Shown: positions 44,380 through 57,175, counted from the stretch's first letter. The stretch is 64,000 nt of DNA from Venturia oleaginea (GCA_013176395.1 JABMLP010000010.1:1550001-1614000), one strand, 5' to 3'. A program made the numbers and translations. The notes: generated by a model from the letters alone, not told the origin.

Positions 44380-45353
44380 CTATTGCAAATTGACAAATAA
44401 ACCCCCATCAACAAGCAACTGCGCGCCAGTCTATTCGCACTCATTAGTAAATCCACAACATCACCTCTCTTCCCAGCAATAGGGACAATACTAACCACAT
44501 ACTCACTCAAATCACTCCCCAAAAACACCGCCGGCCCCGCCAAATCCCTCGGCTCCCCCGTTCTGCCCAGTGGTATCCTCCCCTCCGTATACTTCCTCTT
44601 CGCCTCATCTTTTAAATCCTCCTCATTCAACTGGGTCTTGATCGTGCCGGGCAAAAGCGCATTACACCTAATCCCATACTTACCCAACGCACACGCGCAG
44701 CTCTGCATCAAGCTCAGCACACCGGCTTTGGTGGGTGTATAATGCGTTTGTCCCGCGCCGCCGACGAGAGCGGAGATGGAGGAGATACCGATGATGCTGC
44801 CGCCGTGGTTTTGGAGTTTCATTTGGCGGGCGGCGGATTGGGTTGTATAGAAGGCGCCAGAGAGGTTTATGGAGACGTGGGTGTCGAAGAGGGATTTCTC
44901 GAGGCTAGGCGATTGTATCAGTGAAATGTTAACGAAGATAGCCTCTCTTCTGGATCTTCAAGGTCTTTCCGCTCAATCTCTATACCTAAATCGAAAAGAA
45001 AGCAGGCAAACTCACTCCAAAAACTCTGAAAAAACACAAACACCAGCATTGCTGATGAAGATATCCAACTTCCCAAACGCTTTCACCGTCTCTTGTATCA
45101 GCCTCTTCCCCGTCTCGGGATTCGACACATCGCCAGGCACAGCAATGAGTCTGCTGTCTACGCTCGTAAAAGGTGGCAAAAGTGTCTTTGCCTCCTCAAT
45201 TAACGTCTTCCAGTGTCCCTCTGAGACAGGATCGCCGAGATGATTTACCGCGACTGAAGCGCCTTGAGCAAGATAGCCCAGAACGATTGCTCGGCCAATT
45301 CCCGTCACAGCGCCAGTGATGGCTGCGGCTTTGGCTTCGAGGAGACCTGGCAT
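44380..45353 (-). CDS. Short-chain dehydrogenase/reductase
   Basis: Classical NAD(P)-dependent SDR. Exons 45353-45016, 44904-44496 and 44430-44380; introns 111 and 65 nt; 265 residues. It has the dinucleotide motif TGAVTGIG (residues 13-20), DVSNPETGKRL, the structural ISNAG, the catalytic Ser (IIGISSISALVGG) and YTPTK (YxxxK), and the C-terminal TGAQLLVDGGLFVNLQ. The family includes glucose-, rhamnose- and fucose-1-dehydrogenases that make the lactone hydrolysed by amidohydrolase_2 lactonases, which fits the adjacent gene. The exact sugar is inference. The last exon is only 17 codons, and reading through its intron gives a false tail. Confidence 0.9.
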
Positions 45354-45537
45354 CGTTGGTATGGCAGGGGGATGAGGATATGGTAGCTGGAGAAAGTAAG
45401 AGGAGGAAAATGGCTTGCCCTGAGCTCAGAATGAGAATAATTTGATAGAATGCACAGTGCTGGCGGACGTGATGGAGGTCGCGTCCTCGGGGCAATAATC
45501 AGCGACCATCGCAAAAATGACTGCGGGGTCTACAAGG

Positions 45538-45557
45538 TTGATTGATTGATTGATTGA
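45538..45557. repeat. Microsatellite (TTGA)5
   Basis: Five direct TTGA units upstream of the SDR gene. Confidence 0.8.
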
Positions 45558-47535
45558 TTTTATCCTACTCGGTTGCAGCCGCTTAATCACGCAGCTATGT
45601 CCGGTTAGGAGGACTTCATCAGACAGCCGACACGTGATAGATTATATAATCCACCGCGCCCCACTTCGCCCCGTTCACTGAAACAAGACCAGCTGTCCCC
45701 TCCGGTCCTCCCTCTTTTCCCTTAACCAGTATCTCCAAATGCCCGCTGGCTCTTGTAGATACTGGTCACTCTGCTAGTATATCTGTGCTATGTAGACTCA
45801 AGAGGCAATGCCTCGTGTTTCGCTATCCTTCTACCTACAGTCCCCCTCTAGTGCTCAGCTTTGTCTATCTGTTTCGCCTTATCCCTCAAGGCCAATGGGT
45901 TCCCTAAGTATGATTCTGCTTGTGAAAGTTGCCTTGCACCAGATTCCCATGCGGCAGTGTATTTGGTTGTGTGATGCTGGAGACAATAGTAACCATCGTA
46001 GTCGTGATTTCGCTGCTTGGGTGTGATACTCCGGGTATGCCCGTAGACGAGGCTGTCTGGTAGCTGCCGTATTGTATGGCGCCGATCGTGCTATAGACCT
46101 GCCGTCTTATAGTCGGAGCCTACCTGCTGCTAGTCGCTCTCCCTGCTTGCTATATCGCGCTCCTACTCTTGCCAATGCCATAACTGGGACGCAACAGTCT
46201 GGGGAGAGGCTCAAGGCTACGTCTGCTGGCTTGTAGGGAGGGGATTTGCCGCCAATAAGCTCCTTCTATACGTCCTTACTGCTTACTGTGTTGCGCACCT
46301 ACTCTTGCCAATGCCATAACTGGGACGCAACAGTTTGGGGAGAGGCTCAAGGCTCTGGACATCAGCTTGCAGCAGGACGGTTTGCGGAGACGATAGTAGA
46401 TGAGGTTCTCTAGCAGCTGCCGTATCGTGTCGCACCGATTGTGTTGTAGACCTGTCGTCTTATAGTCGGAGCCTATCTGCTGCTAGTCGCTCTCCCTGCT
46501 TGCTATATCGCGCATCTACTCTTACCACTGCCATAACTGGGACGCAACAGTCTGGGGAGAGGCTCAAGGCTACGTCTGCTAGCTTACAGGGAGGGAATTT
46601 GCCGCCAATAGGCTCCTTCTATGCGTCCTTACTACTTACTGTGTTGCGCACCTACTCTTGCCAATGCCATAACTGGGACGCAACAGTTTGGGGAGAGGCT
46701 CAAGGCTCTGGGCAACAGCTTATAGCAGGACGGTTTGCCAAGATGTTGGGAGAGGTTGTCTAGTCGTTGCAGTGGTGTGTGGTGCCGATTGTTGCACACC
46801 GGGCGTCTGGTGTTTGAGTTGTGTTGAAGGTATTGCCGTTCTAGCAGTGACTCGTCGACTCGGAGCGTTGCAGTGTCATCTGGGGTGATGGACTAGCCGG
46901 GAGATAGTGACTAGATGGTTGCTGTTGTCTTTGGTGGATGCATCGTTCGTGTAGCTTGCTCATGTATTCGTCTGCTTGCTCTGCCGTGGCCGCGACGGCG
47001 ACTCTAGAGGTATCTCATCGACGCTGAGGGACGCGCGATGGCCTCTAGAGGCCGGAGCGGCCACTGGCAGAGGTGTTTTGATGATCTCTAGATGATACTT
47101 CTGTAAATTCCAAAAATTGAGTTCTCGCTGTGTGTGCTGTTTTTTGGGGTCTACAAGGTGAAGCATGGGGCATGGGGCGAACGATTACGACAGAAGCACG
47201 TGAAGATGAAGCTGAGTGGATTTCTCACGACCTGACCAGGTCTTTAGCAATACTAACTAGGGATTCTATTGTGACCCAAAGGCTCTGGAAAATTGGTCCT
47301 CAGTGAGAAGGATATGCCTCTTGTGTGCCTCCTCAACGCGCTGATGAGGAGGATATATGCTGCGAAGAAGATCAACGACGCCGGCGCAATGCATGAAATG
47401 ATAAAACACCCTCACCAACCTAATGCCCACTCCATGCCGTGTAAGGAAAAATATGCAAGACGAGCTTCGCCACCGTAGATGCGCCTCAGAACGAAAGGAT
47501 ACCAAATATGAACCCCTTATCGTGACTCGTTTTAA
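45558..47535. other. Gene-poor region dominated by a tandem repeat
   Basis: The only structure is the nested tandem repeat at 46062-46800. ORFs here, including plus 46500-46763, follow the repeat and are not credited as genes. A 43-bp palindrome-like block around 46995-47060 (CCTCTAGAG motifs in both orientations) lies between repeat and ATG2. Confidence 0.45.
46062..46800. repeat. Nested tandem repeat, unit about 353 bp with internal sub-repeat
   Basis: A unit beginning AGCTGCCGTAT at 46062 recurs at 46415 and again, more degenerate, at about 46762. Within each unit a block ACTCTTGCCAATGCCATAAC ... GGGGAGAGGCTCAAGGCT occurs twice, giving four copies (about 46165, 46310, 46515, 46660). Units differ by scattered substitutions. 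Reading frames are not conserved, so it looks like satellite-type DNA rather than a gene. Confidence 0.85.
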
Positions 47536-50500
47536 TCATTTGTATTTCTGTCAATCATGTTAGCAATTGTCAAGCTCAGAAGAGAAGCCAGCGCGAAAGG
47601 TAAACTTACGTCTTCAATTCGTTGACTGTTCTTTTGATCAAGAGCGTTCACGCCACCTAAAAGCGCAATACCCATTGCCTTCGTGCCCCCAATAGCTGGT
47701 CTAAGAATGATCGTCGGAGCACGTCTCGCAACGGCTCCGGCCACGTCCCTGGCACTGGTGCTCTCCCGAACATCGCTGCCAACAGCAATGATTGCATCGC
47801 GAGTAGTGGTGAGATCCCGCTCCAGACTCCGCCAGGCATCGCGGAAGCCAGTCATGACATTGAGAGGTTGCCCAGCATAATTCGAGACGGCCTTCGGCTC
47901 TTCGCGTGCAGGTGGCGAGGAGAAGTCATCATCATCGTCCCATTCATCTCCTGTTCGGCGACGCGAGATAGCAGGTCTCGATGCTACTGTGGGCGACAAA
48001 AGAGTTTCCGCACCTTCCAAGTATGTCTGAGTACCTATCGCAATCCTGGCTCCAAGTCTTGCAATATTGGTCGTGGTATTGCGTGCGAATGCGGTGGCTC
48101 CTTTCTGGATGCTGCGGACAATGCGTCCATCTCTTCTGTACTCGTTCATAGGAACCATAACCAAATCACGAACAACACCGCTTCCCACATCATAAAAAGG
48201 TTTAACTGCGGCTATGCCTCCGAGCACAATGGGAATTTGGTTCTCAATGACCTCATCCTTCCCACAATCCTTTGAGCGATTTTTGAAGGTCGTCTGCATT
48301 GACGCCATACAGGATGAGATGCTTCAACGTGAATTGAGAACCTTCGAGAATAACGAAGTTGGCAAATTCAGAAGTATGACCCGATCGTAAACCCGAGTAA
48401 TCAACCCTCTTCGGCTTGTAGTGAAGGCGTACTGGGATTGAATCGACTTCAATGCGTTGTATGAAAGGTTGGGGTTCGTTGAATTTCTCAAGCTCCTCGC
48501 CACTGTCATCTTCTTCGGCCTTGAACTCGAAGAAACGTGTCATAAAATCCAGTGCGTCCTGATCGACGTGAAGAAGGAGAGGCATCATGTTGACCTTGAC
48601 GAGTAGTTCGGATGTCGAAAGCTCTTGAATTGGCTTGACAAAAAGGATTTCCAGTCGAAGCATCGACTTCTGCTTTTGCCGCTCACCAGCATCGGAATCG
48701 TAGTCGTAGGTCAAGAAGGTTTTCCATGTCGAAGTGGGCACATGGTCGAAGATCTTGAAGTCATTGACTCTGACTGCCATGGAGCTCTGCGTTTCATCAA
48801 ATCCAGTTCCCAAAACCACAAAATCTGCCAGCAATTCTCGCATCTCAAACGTGATTTTGTGCGTGTCGCCACGGTTGAGCTTGAGAGTTCTGCTCTTTCG
48901 TCTTCTGTGCTTGGGTCGAGCAGTATCGCGACTGTTGACGGATGTCGTGACTGTCATGGTCTCTGAAGCATCGGCATCTATCTCGTGGTTGATCTGCTTG
49001 CGGAGATCTCCTTCGTCACGGTTCGAGGGGATGGCGATCCAGACTGATTGAAAAAGTAGATCTCCAATCTCGGACTCATCGTCGTTCTCAAGATGGGACG
49101 TTTCTCGACTTCTGCGGCGCTCTTCAGCACGTGCCTCAACATCTTCCACTGCACGAGATATAACATCACGCGTTCTTGACCAATCATAGCCATCATACAG
49201 ATGCCAGATGATGCTTTCAACAGAAATGTGCACTCTGACAGGACATTTTCTGATCTCCGGTTCGTAGATGTTCTCGAACTTAGAAGCTGACAGATTCCAC
49301 TTCCGCACAGGCGATTTTGCCTTAAAGAAGGACAGATAGTCTTCGTGGACATCCAGGGAGGTTTTGGAAGACCCATGTTCAAAGGTTTCTTCGATCATGT
49401 CAGCGAACGAGGTCAGATTTCTGGTGTCAATGCGACGAGACGCTGTGGTATGAATAGAAGACGTGGTTCGAATCGAGGCTTTGGATGACAGCAAACCAGC
49501 TCCTATTTGTGATGCGCCCCCCATAAGGTGATCCGATTGTTCGCCATAGTTGTAGGGATAACCTGGCTCAGGGTCATGGTCATAAATGCCGCTCATATAA
49601 TCCAAGTTTCCCGGAATATCATCCAAGACATGATCTGCGTCGTCCATGTCAAAATCATCTTTCAAGCTTTCGGTGGATGTTGATTGCGTAAAAGGTTCGC
49701 CGCTGAATGAAGCCATGAGATCTGTGATTGGGGCAGAGTTATTTGTGCGATAGCGTTTTGCTTTGCTGGGTGGTTGCGGTGGACTCAATCCACCTAGGAT
49801 AGTAATCAATGTCTGTGTCGAATCTGCGCAGCTTTCCATCAAGAAAAGTCCACTCGTTAACACGACATTCATCAAGTTGTCACCCTTACCATCATCAGCG
49901 ATATGAACTTTCAGCTCAGTCGTTGTGATGGCTGCAACTGATTGCCACCCCTGGCGAATAAAGTCAGGAACAGCAGGACTTGGAGCGGTTGACGATCGAG
50001 ATCTGAGAGCGGGTTTAATGGTGGGATCCCAGCTGTATACATCATCAATTAGGAGAATTGATGCTTTGCGCAGTTCGAGACCAACAGAAAAGTTCTCCTT
50101 TACCGCTGTGTTTGCTTTGAACCGTGCGTTGGAAAGCAGGAAGATGCCTTTCGAAAGTAATTTCTCGGGATTCAGTCCAATAGCGCAATCTCTGAGGAGC
50201 AGATCCACATGGAAAGGGCTGACCGAAGGTTTGTTGCTCACCGAGGTAGCTCCGGAATCCTGTCTTGATATTCCCTGGGAAGATTCGAGACGAACCGTGG
50301 CAATCGAGGAGACCATATCTGCAGCCAACTCTTCAACAGTTTCCGCGCCTGACATTCCAAGAACTGCCATCAGTGTCGGGACACGGTACTCGACACACAG
50401 ATTGAAAAGCTTCAATTTGACTGTAGGTTCCAGCTCATCGCCAATGATTCGAGCCATGATCATTGGTAATTTATCCTCCTCCCGTAACGCAAGTACTTGG

Positions 50501-53500
50501 CCGACAAGATCTTCTGTTTCATTTCTCGTGACCTCTAGGCCCCCCAGTTGGAGCGCCAACAAAGCTGGAAGTCCGACGTGAGCAATGCGAAACTGCTGGC
50601 CAGTCACAGCCAAAGAGCCAATGGAGTCGTTGATAATAGCATCAGCGTCAATTCGATCTACAGTTGCTAACGTAAGCAGTCCAGGTCTATCATCTTCCGG
50701 TAGATATTTGGCGACGCTGGACAATTTGCTGATTTCGTAGGAAAGTAGCTGCAATTGTTTTGCATTTTCAACATCATCGACATTGACCTTGACGTTCACA
50801 ATGTTGAGACGAATCAGTGAGCCCTTCTTACGTTGCCGCAAGAGAGTGTCCAGAAGTATATCGTCATCGTCTTCGTACTTATCTCTTGACGGAGTGATCA
50901 GTGATACCAAGGTCGTCAAGTCTTCCTCTTGAGGTTTCATCAAAAATGTGAGCTTTGTGTTTTCCACCGCCACTTGAACCCCCGATTGATGACGAGTGTG
51001 ATAAGGCCCCACGATTCTGATTTCCTCAATTGAGACGGCTGCATGATCTTTACGGACGACCGATTTCAATCTTTTGCTTTCAAGTAAAACCCCACAAGCT
51101 TTTCCTTGGAGGTCAAACGTAAGTCCTTCAACCCTGGCCGTCACTTTGATGGGTGACAGCACATCCTCAGAAGGTCCTCCAGGTGGTGCGTCGAACCGAA
51201 CAGCCTTGCCGATGAGTCTGGGAGCGGGTGAAGCTGCAAGTACTGTGCTAGTAGATGCAATAGAGCTGCTCATATCCAGAACTCCACTGACGCCTCCGAA
51301 GCCTGACAGGCGACCGTCGAGTTTATGCATATTGAGAGACATAATGATGGGAAGCAGCTTCATATAGATTTCGGGGCCTCTTGAGCGATCCAGAGTTGTG
51401 TAGTTGATAGTAACATCATTTTTGATTTTATGAGTTTGTGTTCCCATTGACGAAGGCCGACGCGATGGGTTGTCAAAGGCGAGGATTGTCTCATCTGGAG
51501 TGCCAAATTCGAACGTTCCAATTGTCAGATCTGCTTTGCCCAGCAACACATCCACGTGAGCTAAAACGTTAACACCAGCGATTTTGATCCGGAAAAGTGT
51601 GTCAGGTGGCGTGGGTGAGCTGATCAGCGAAGGCGAAGACACGGCCGTGAAGGGAGGTATGGCCTCAAGAAAAGACATCGAGAACTCTACAACCGTGACT
51701 GAGAGTGTGTGAGACTTTTTAGCAGCTTCGACAGCAGTTTCAGAGCGATGTTCTTGTTGTTTCGCTGGCGATACTGGCTCACCCGTCCACGCAGCAAGAA
51801 ATTTCTGGACGGCCTGGTAAACTACCCGGCTGGTATTAAGGTCAATTTGACCCCGGACAGTGCCAACTTTCAGTTCAATATTTGGGGTAATTTTGTTGGG
51901 TAAAAGCTGGCTTTGGTCAGGAAGATTGGCCATGCTGTCTTCGACAGCCACACTGGGTGCAAATCTGGGGCGCGGTGAGGCTGATCGCTGATTTGCTCCT
52001 GCACGCATGGAAGCATACATGGAGAAAGCACCTGGCATGTCTCCATATGCCAGGTGGTCAACAGGAGCGGGATTTGATGATGGCACCGGTTCAGCAGCCG
52101 CGTTTTGCTCTCCTCCCACCCAAGGCAACCACAAAGAAATTTCGTCAATACTAAGTAGGCGCTTCGAAATCGTCGGAGGCTGTATCAGGCTAGGCTGACG
52201 TGCACCGAGGATCGTTGAGGGAAGATTCGCCTGATTGGAAACGGGAGATGCTTCCTGAGATGCCGACTCGCTAGCTAATGGAGAATTTGGACTAGAGGGC
52301 CGCGGAGTATCAAATCCAGTGCCTGCCCTGTCAACAAGAGCAGATGAAGGAAGTTCAGAGCCTGAATTGGGGTCAGAAGCCTGTGCAGGATCGGAACCTC
52401 TGCTAGAATTACTTTCTTTTCCCCACCCACCAGGCATATTTCCATGACCAATGTCGCTCATAGCGCTCATGTACATGCTTTCAGCTTCTTCGTGGCTAAA
52501 TATCCTAGATTGTGTAAGATCTTCGCCGCCGGATCTGGGCTGCGAACCCGAAGAACCGCTCGAGCCCAGACTTCCGGCTGGACTTGAAATAACCTGTGAG
52601 CCTTGTGTTGATTGATTTTCAAGTTGACTCTGGGATGGGTCATGTTGTTGAGGGGCACATATTGGCTGAGACTCGTATGGTCGGGGATGATTTAGGCGAG
52701 AAGAGGAGAGTTGTGACGGTCTTTGTATCAGGGGAGCAGTGGCTGCGAGGTTGGTCCGGTGCAGGTGTCCTACCGGCCTTGCTTGGTTCTGCGTGTATTC
52801 ACGCGGGTCGAACTGTACATTGTCCAAAAGCATGCTAGCTGACGGCGACTCGAAATATCTGTGTTCGTGCATACTATCAGAAGCGAAATGTCTTCGATCG
52901 TGCATGCTGGCTGACGGGGATGCAAATTGACTACTTTCTTCTATGCTTTGTGATAATGAGTGTTGGGTGTCGTCCATTGAGAAGGGTAGCTCATCTTCGT
53001 CCTCGTCGCTGACATGGGATTCCTGATACGCTGGTGAACGAATGTTTCCGCGAAGAAAGCTGCTCCTAGCGGCTCCAGAATAGATGTCTTCAGATTCATT
53101 GTCATCTTCGTGCCCATCATCACTCGCATCCGCATACCTATCCTCACTCAGTACAGATTGGCCCAAATTAGGTTCTGACCGGTCAGGACTCCGCGTTGAG
53201 CCATCAAGCGAAGAACTCATGAAAAAATCCTGGTCGGATCTGCCAGTTGGTCGAATTGAGCGGACAGATTGCGACAGCAAGTCTCTTCGACTTTCTTGAA
53301 GTGAATGGTTACTACTGGGCGAGGCAGGAACAGCCACGGCAGAGCCACGCTCCGAAGTTTGATGCATGGAACTGCTGGCACGAGTACTGATTGGAGATGC
53401 CATACTGGAAGGTTTCTCGGGGCTAGCGAATAGTGAAGCCTCGCCCACCAAAGTAACAGATACATCTTTTAATCGGATACATCGTTTGTTCGGCCGCTCC

Positions 53501-54386
53501 AACACACCAATGTTCAAGCCAGATCTTACCTTATCTTTGCTGTCGGATGTGTTTGGTACAGTTGTGATTCCCTCGATGCCAACAGAAGGTATCCGAAGTC
53601 CAATAGAAACTGTTTTAGAGCTGGTTGGGAGGGCCTCGTCTACAAAAAGATCGGTATCGAGAGCAAGCGTAACATTGGTTATAGACATATGCAAACGGTC
53701 GACGATCCCCTTGAGAAAGGTTGCGATAAATCCAGGCAGGGAGAGATTCGTGCCCATCCCGACAGCAGACTCATCATCGCTTGTATCGCTGTGCGCATCG
53801 TCTTCGAGATGAGGGGCGCCTTCAGCTTCCAACGCAGCCTTCAGTCTTTCCCGTTCTTCAGGTGCCTCGTCTGCAACGAATGATTGCGCAAGCTCTTGTG
53901 CCGTGGGTAAATGCTCCTCTTCTCGTGTCGTCTGTTGGGATTGACCGAATTTGGCTGTTCTTTTCCCACCACCCTGACCATTCGATTCAGTCAACCGTGC
54001 CTGTATCTCGATGCCATCAACTTCAACCACTATTCCATCGTTGTACAGATTCGCTGGAACTATCAGGCGGAGAAGTACTATGCGGGCTTTCGTTGGTTGC
54101 ACGGTGTCTGGAATCTGGAGCAGATTTGTGATTTTCTACAAGCTGTCAGTATTTTTCCCATTCTCTTTTCTCCGGTTGTTAGTCGTACGTTGATCTGTAG
54201 TCCCACGTCTCTCAGTATGATCTCGCTGCGTTTCCCAAATGTTATGTCCAGCTGCTCCAGATCTAGAGCATTGGTGTCGATAATACCAAAGTGCGAAATG
54301 GCATGCCATAGGACCTTTTTCTGTATGCTGCTAGGTATAGGTATCCAACTGGTCCAGGAACTGGTCTTTGAGTTATCGTTGGCCAT
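47536..54386 (-). CDS. ATG2: Autophagy-related protein 2 (lipid-transfer protein), apparent +1 frameshift
   Basis: Bridge-like lipid-transfer protein that links the ER to the phagophore with Atg9/Atg18. Exon 1 is 54386-54189 (MANDNSKTSSWTSWIPIPSS... chorein-type N-terminus), exon 2 starts at 54135 and the last exon is 47547-47536; introns 53 and 62 nt. Family landmarks: SLPGFIATFLKGIVDRLHMS, the long disordered middle with Ser/Asp-rich stretches, YSGLRSGHTSEFANFVILEG near the C-terminus, then VRDLVMVPMNEYRRDGRIVR and SIQKGATAFARNTTTNIARL. Between GLWE and DEVIENQIPIVLGGIAAVKP one extra G at about 48258 shifts frame and creates TGA at 48255-48253; no intron fits. If the shift is bridged, the product is about 2,244 residues, normal for the family. 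The shift may be a sequencing error. Confidence 0.93.
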
Positions 54387-55052
54387 GGCTCAAGTTACAG
54401 GCTCAGAAAGTGTTGGCGTTGGGCCTCCATAGACAGAGATGGTGCGTTTCTTGATAGAAATAGCGGCGATATGGCAGGTCAAGGGTTTGTTGTATTATGC
54501 GATCATGGCTGTCGTATGCAGATATACGTCTGGTGGTGAAAGTTGTGGGTAGCGAAAGGCAAACTTCAGGTCGACTGTAGGTTGGGAATCATGCCTGGTT
54601 CAGAGTACTACGGTTGCTTAGATGGTAAACCCCGATGTTTCGGTACTGTTCGAGGATTTCGATCACAGGTCTTGAATAGCTCGTGAACCTGAGGCAGAAG
54701 GTAGAAGGTGGAAGTGGCACAACCTTTACCGTTGACCCGCAGATGGCAGTTCAAGGCGCGGCAATAGGCGTCACTTGATATGAACCCTGCGTGCATTTGA
54801 ACATCGCGTCTTCTCGCTCCCCTCGTGCCCCTCCAACAGAAATACTTCACCAGAAGTACAAACAACACGTCAAGCGTGCCGAACACAGGATACAGGCGTC
54901 AGCTGTAATATACAAGTAACATACAACGCGTTTTTTAGCCATCAAGTCATGCTTTCGCCATATTCCGTCCCTTTTTCTACTCTGCCTATCTACTCCTTCT
55001 ACAACTCCATAACCTGCAATTTCTCATACAGCACCTTACAAGAATACTCACG
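54387..55052. promoter_or_regulatory. Divergent promoter region, ATG2 / Mei5-Sfr1
   Basis: About 670 bp between two divergent genes. No specific site was recognised. The minus ORF 54886-54608 has no support. Confidence 0.4.
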
Positions 55053-55967
55053 ATGGACACTCCATCCAAGCGTCGCCGTCTCAATGCATCTGTCAACAAA
55101 CCCTTCAAGTCGCCCATGCGCACACCTTTCAAGCCAAACGCCAACCCAAGTAGTGCATCTTCTCTGAGCACAGCACCCGTAAAGCTAATTAACGACCCTC
55201 CAATCGTAATCTCACCAAAACCCTCTCTCTTCCCTCGCAATCTCCCATCGACGCCGATAAAACGTCCAACACCAGCATCGGCCTACATTCAACCCACCCC
55301 ACCAACCTCAGAGTCCCTCCTCTTGTCCCGCCAAAACCGCACCCTCGAAACCTCCATTCTTCGCCAAAAGCAAGACTTGGATACCCTAAAACAAGCCCTT
55401 ACCATTCTCTCCTCTCCAAAGAGTCTGGAATTGGAAAACCTGGCCGAGAAATGGCGGACCGCCTCCCGACTAGCAGCAGAAGAGGTCTTCGCCGGTGCCC
55501 GGGATAAGGTTAACAAAATGGGTGGAGTGGGTGCCTGGCGCGAGAGGGAGAACGAGAGGGCCAATTTTGGGAAGCAGTGGGATGAGCCACCGCCTACCAA
55601 TGACGATGAAGACACCGATGATGATGACGAGGAAACTAGTGAAGAGGAGGATGAGGGAGATGAAAGGGTAGATAAGGCCGATAGACCGGTTAAGCTGAGT
55701 AAGAAGGAGACGAGACAGCTGGAGAGGGAGGCAAGGGTTGCAAGAGAGGAGGTTTGGGGTTATGATGATGATACTGTTAAGGTAAAGAAAGCCAAGGAGG
55801 AGGAGGCTATGATGATGGATGATGATGTGAGTTTGTACGGGCTATACTTATTTCGAGTTGAGTTAACTCTGATCTAGGGATTTACAATGGATATGATGCT
55901 CAAAACCATGAACATTGACCTCGAGCTCATCGGCTACGATAAAAAGAGACAGCAATGGATTGGATAA
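55053..55967 (+). CDS. Swi5-dependent recombination repair protein, Mei5/Sfr1-like
   Basis: Nuclear partner of Swi5/Sae3 that stimulates Rad51/Dmc1 filaments. Two exons (55053-55826, 55878-55967) with a 51-nt GTGAGT...CTAG intron; 287 residues. The N-terminus has the family's basic KPFKSP block (KRRRLNASVNKPFKSPMRTP). A coiled coil follows (NRTLETSILRQKQDLDTLKQ), then an acidic stretch (DDEDTDDDDEETSEEEDEGD) and a basic helix (KLSKKETRQLEREARVAREE). The C-terminal GFTMDMMLKTMNIDLELIGY, then DKKRQQW, is the characteristic Mei5/Sfr1 tail and is encoded mostly by the short second exon. The start is the first ATG. It is divergent from ATG2. Confidence 0.82.
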
Positions 55968-57175
55968 TAGAACTAGGTGCATTATTCTGGCCACTAGTTA
56001 AGGGGAATCTCTTAGACTTCACGCCACGATCATATCATCATCGTCAAAAACAAACACGGAAGGAGAACCTTCTCCCAGACAAGCTTCATATCAGGAAGCA
56101 AACGTACCATCATCAATTAAAGGTAATTCCTCATGCCCCCTAATGATCTACGAAGGCTTACACCTAGGAGTATTAGCTCTTCATGTCAAATCGCGGACCT
56201 AGATCGAGCGTGACGAAGCATCCCGGCACACATTGCGTCGAATGATTAGATAGAATCCAGATCTCGCAAAATACCAGATCTTATCCAAGTCTTTGAAACA
56301 ATGTCAAAGCATCCAAGCAACTCAGTGACAATCCTCATGCCTGCGTGAAACGCTTTCCGATTACAATGCCTCTCTCCCAAAGTTCGCATGAAGAAGATGT
56401 AATCACAACTAAAGTGTAATCTTTCACACCATCAGCACCGCATTCACAAGTCTATCTTAATTCAATGTGTTGCAATATTCTGGCGATAGCCGCCTTATCT
56501 GATGTTGAAGAAGTGGAGTATACTGTGATTTTTCTGTATACTAAATTTTATCGCATTTGTTGGTTTCAGAGTAATATACTCGTAGGTCCTGATGATGGGC
56601 TCAATCAGATGATATCAGAATCTTCCAGTATACTCAAAATTTACATTCAATCACGCCTAAGTTTGAGTATACTTATGTATTCTCCCATTTCTAGCGCGAA
56701 AAAAATTCAGTTTACCATTACATTGATTATGCTGTGCGAGTTGTGTCAATCATATCACTGTTCTGGCCCTGAACGTGAACGTAAGCAAGGACGGATAGTG
56801 AAGAAGGGATATCATTCTGTTGTTGATATAATATTGAGTTGTGCCATCGTGGCAAGTTTTCGCTACTCATTCCATCGAGTTGAGTATTTGTACCGTATCC
56901 TCCTTGTTACTTCAGCCGTCTTCCATCCATACATTTTCTTTTCGTCCTTCTTCTCATCAAGGATTACAATCTGCTGTCGTGAGAAGAACAATCTGAGAAT
57001 GGAAAAGTAAAAGTCCGCCGGGATATCAAAACAATCCAAAGAGTCGTACAAGATATTCAAACATCCACCCTCCATGCGCCGCCTCAAATGATGCTATAGC
57101 AAGCCGTGTTTTTCTTTTCCGCTTACAACTTCTGCCCTTTGAATGATTCTCTTGTTTACTTTTGGCATTCTAGAA
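55968..57175. other. Intergenic between convergent genes, AT-rich
   Basis: About 1.2 kb. Contains a hairpin (listed) and scattered TATACT words. The 181-codon ORF at 56465-57010 looks like AT-rich chance and is not credited. Confidence 0.4.
56627..56673. repeat. Perfect 12-bp inverted repeat (hairpin)
   Basis: AGTATACTCAAA at 56627-56638 is mirrored by TTTGAGTATACT at 56662-56673 with a 23-nt loop. Other GTATACT words occur at about 56515 and 56538. It may be the relic of a small inverted-repeat element. Confidence 0.7.

Noticed and set aside
46500..46763. 87-codon ORF in the tandem repeat
   Set aside because: Follows repeat units; frame not kept between units and no known domain.
49925..50581. 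218-codon plus-strand ORF within ATG2
   Set aside because: Antisense shadow of a strongly biased coding strand; no domain, no promoter.
56465..57010. 181-codon plus-strand ORF
   Set aside because: AT-rich chance frame, no domain, contains the hairpin; convergent gene ends on both sides.
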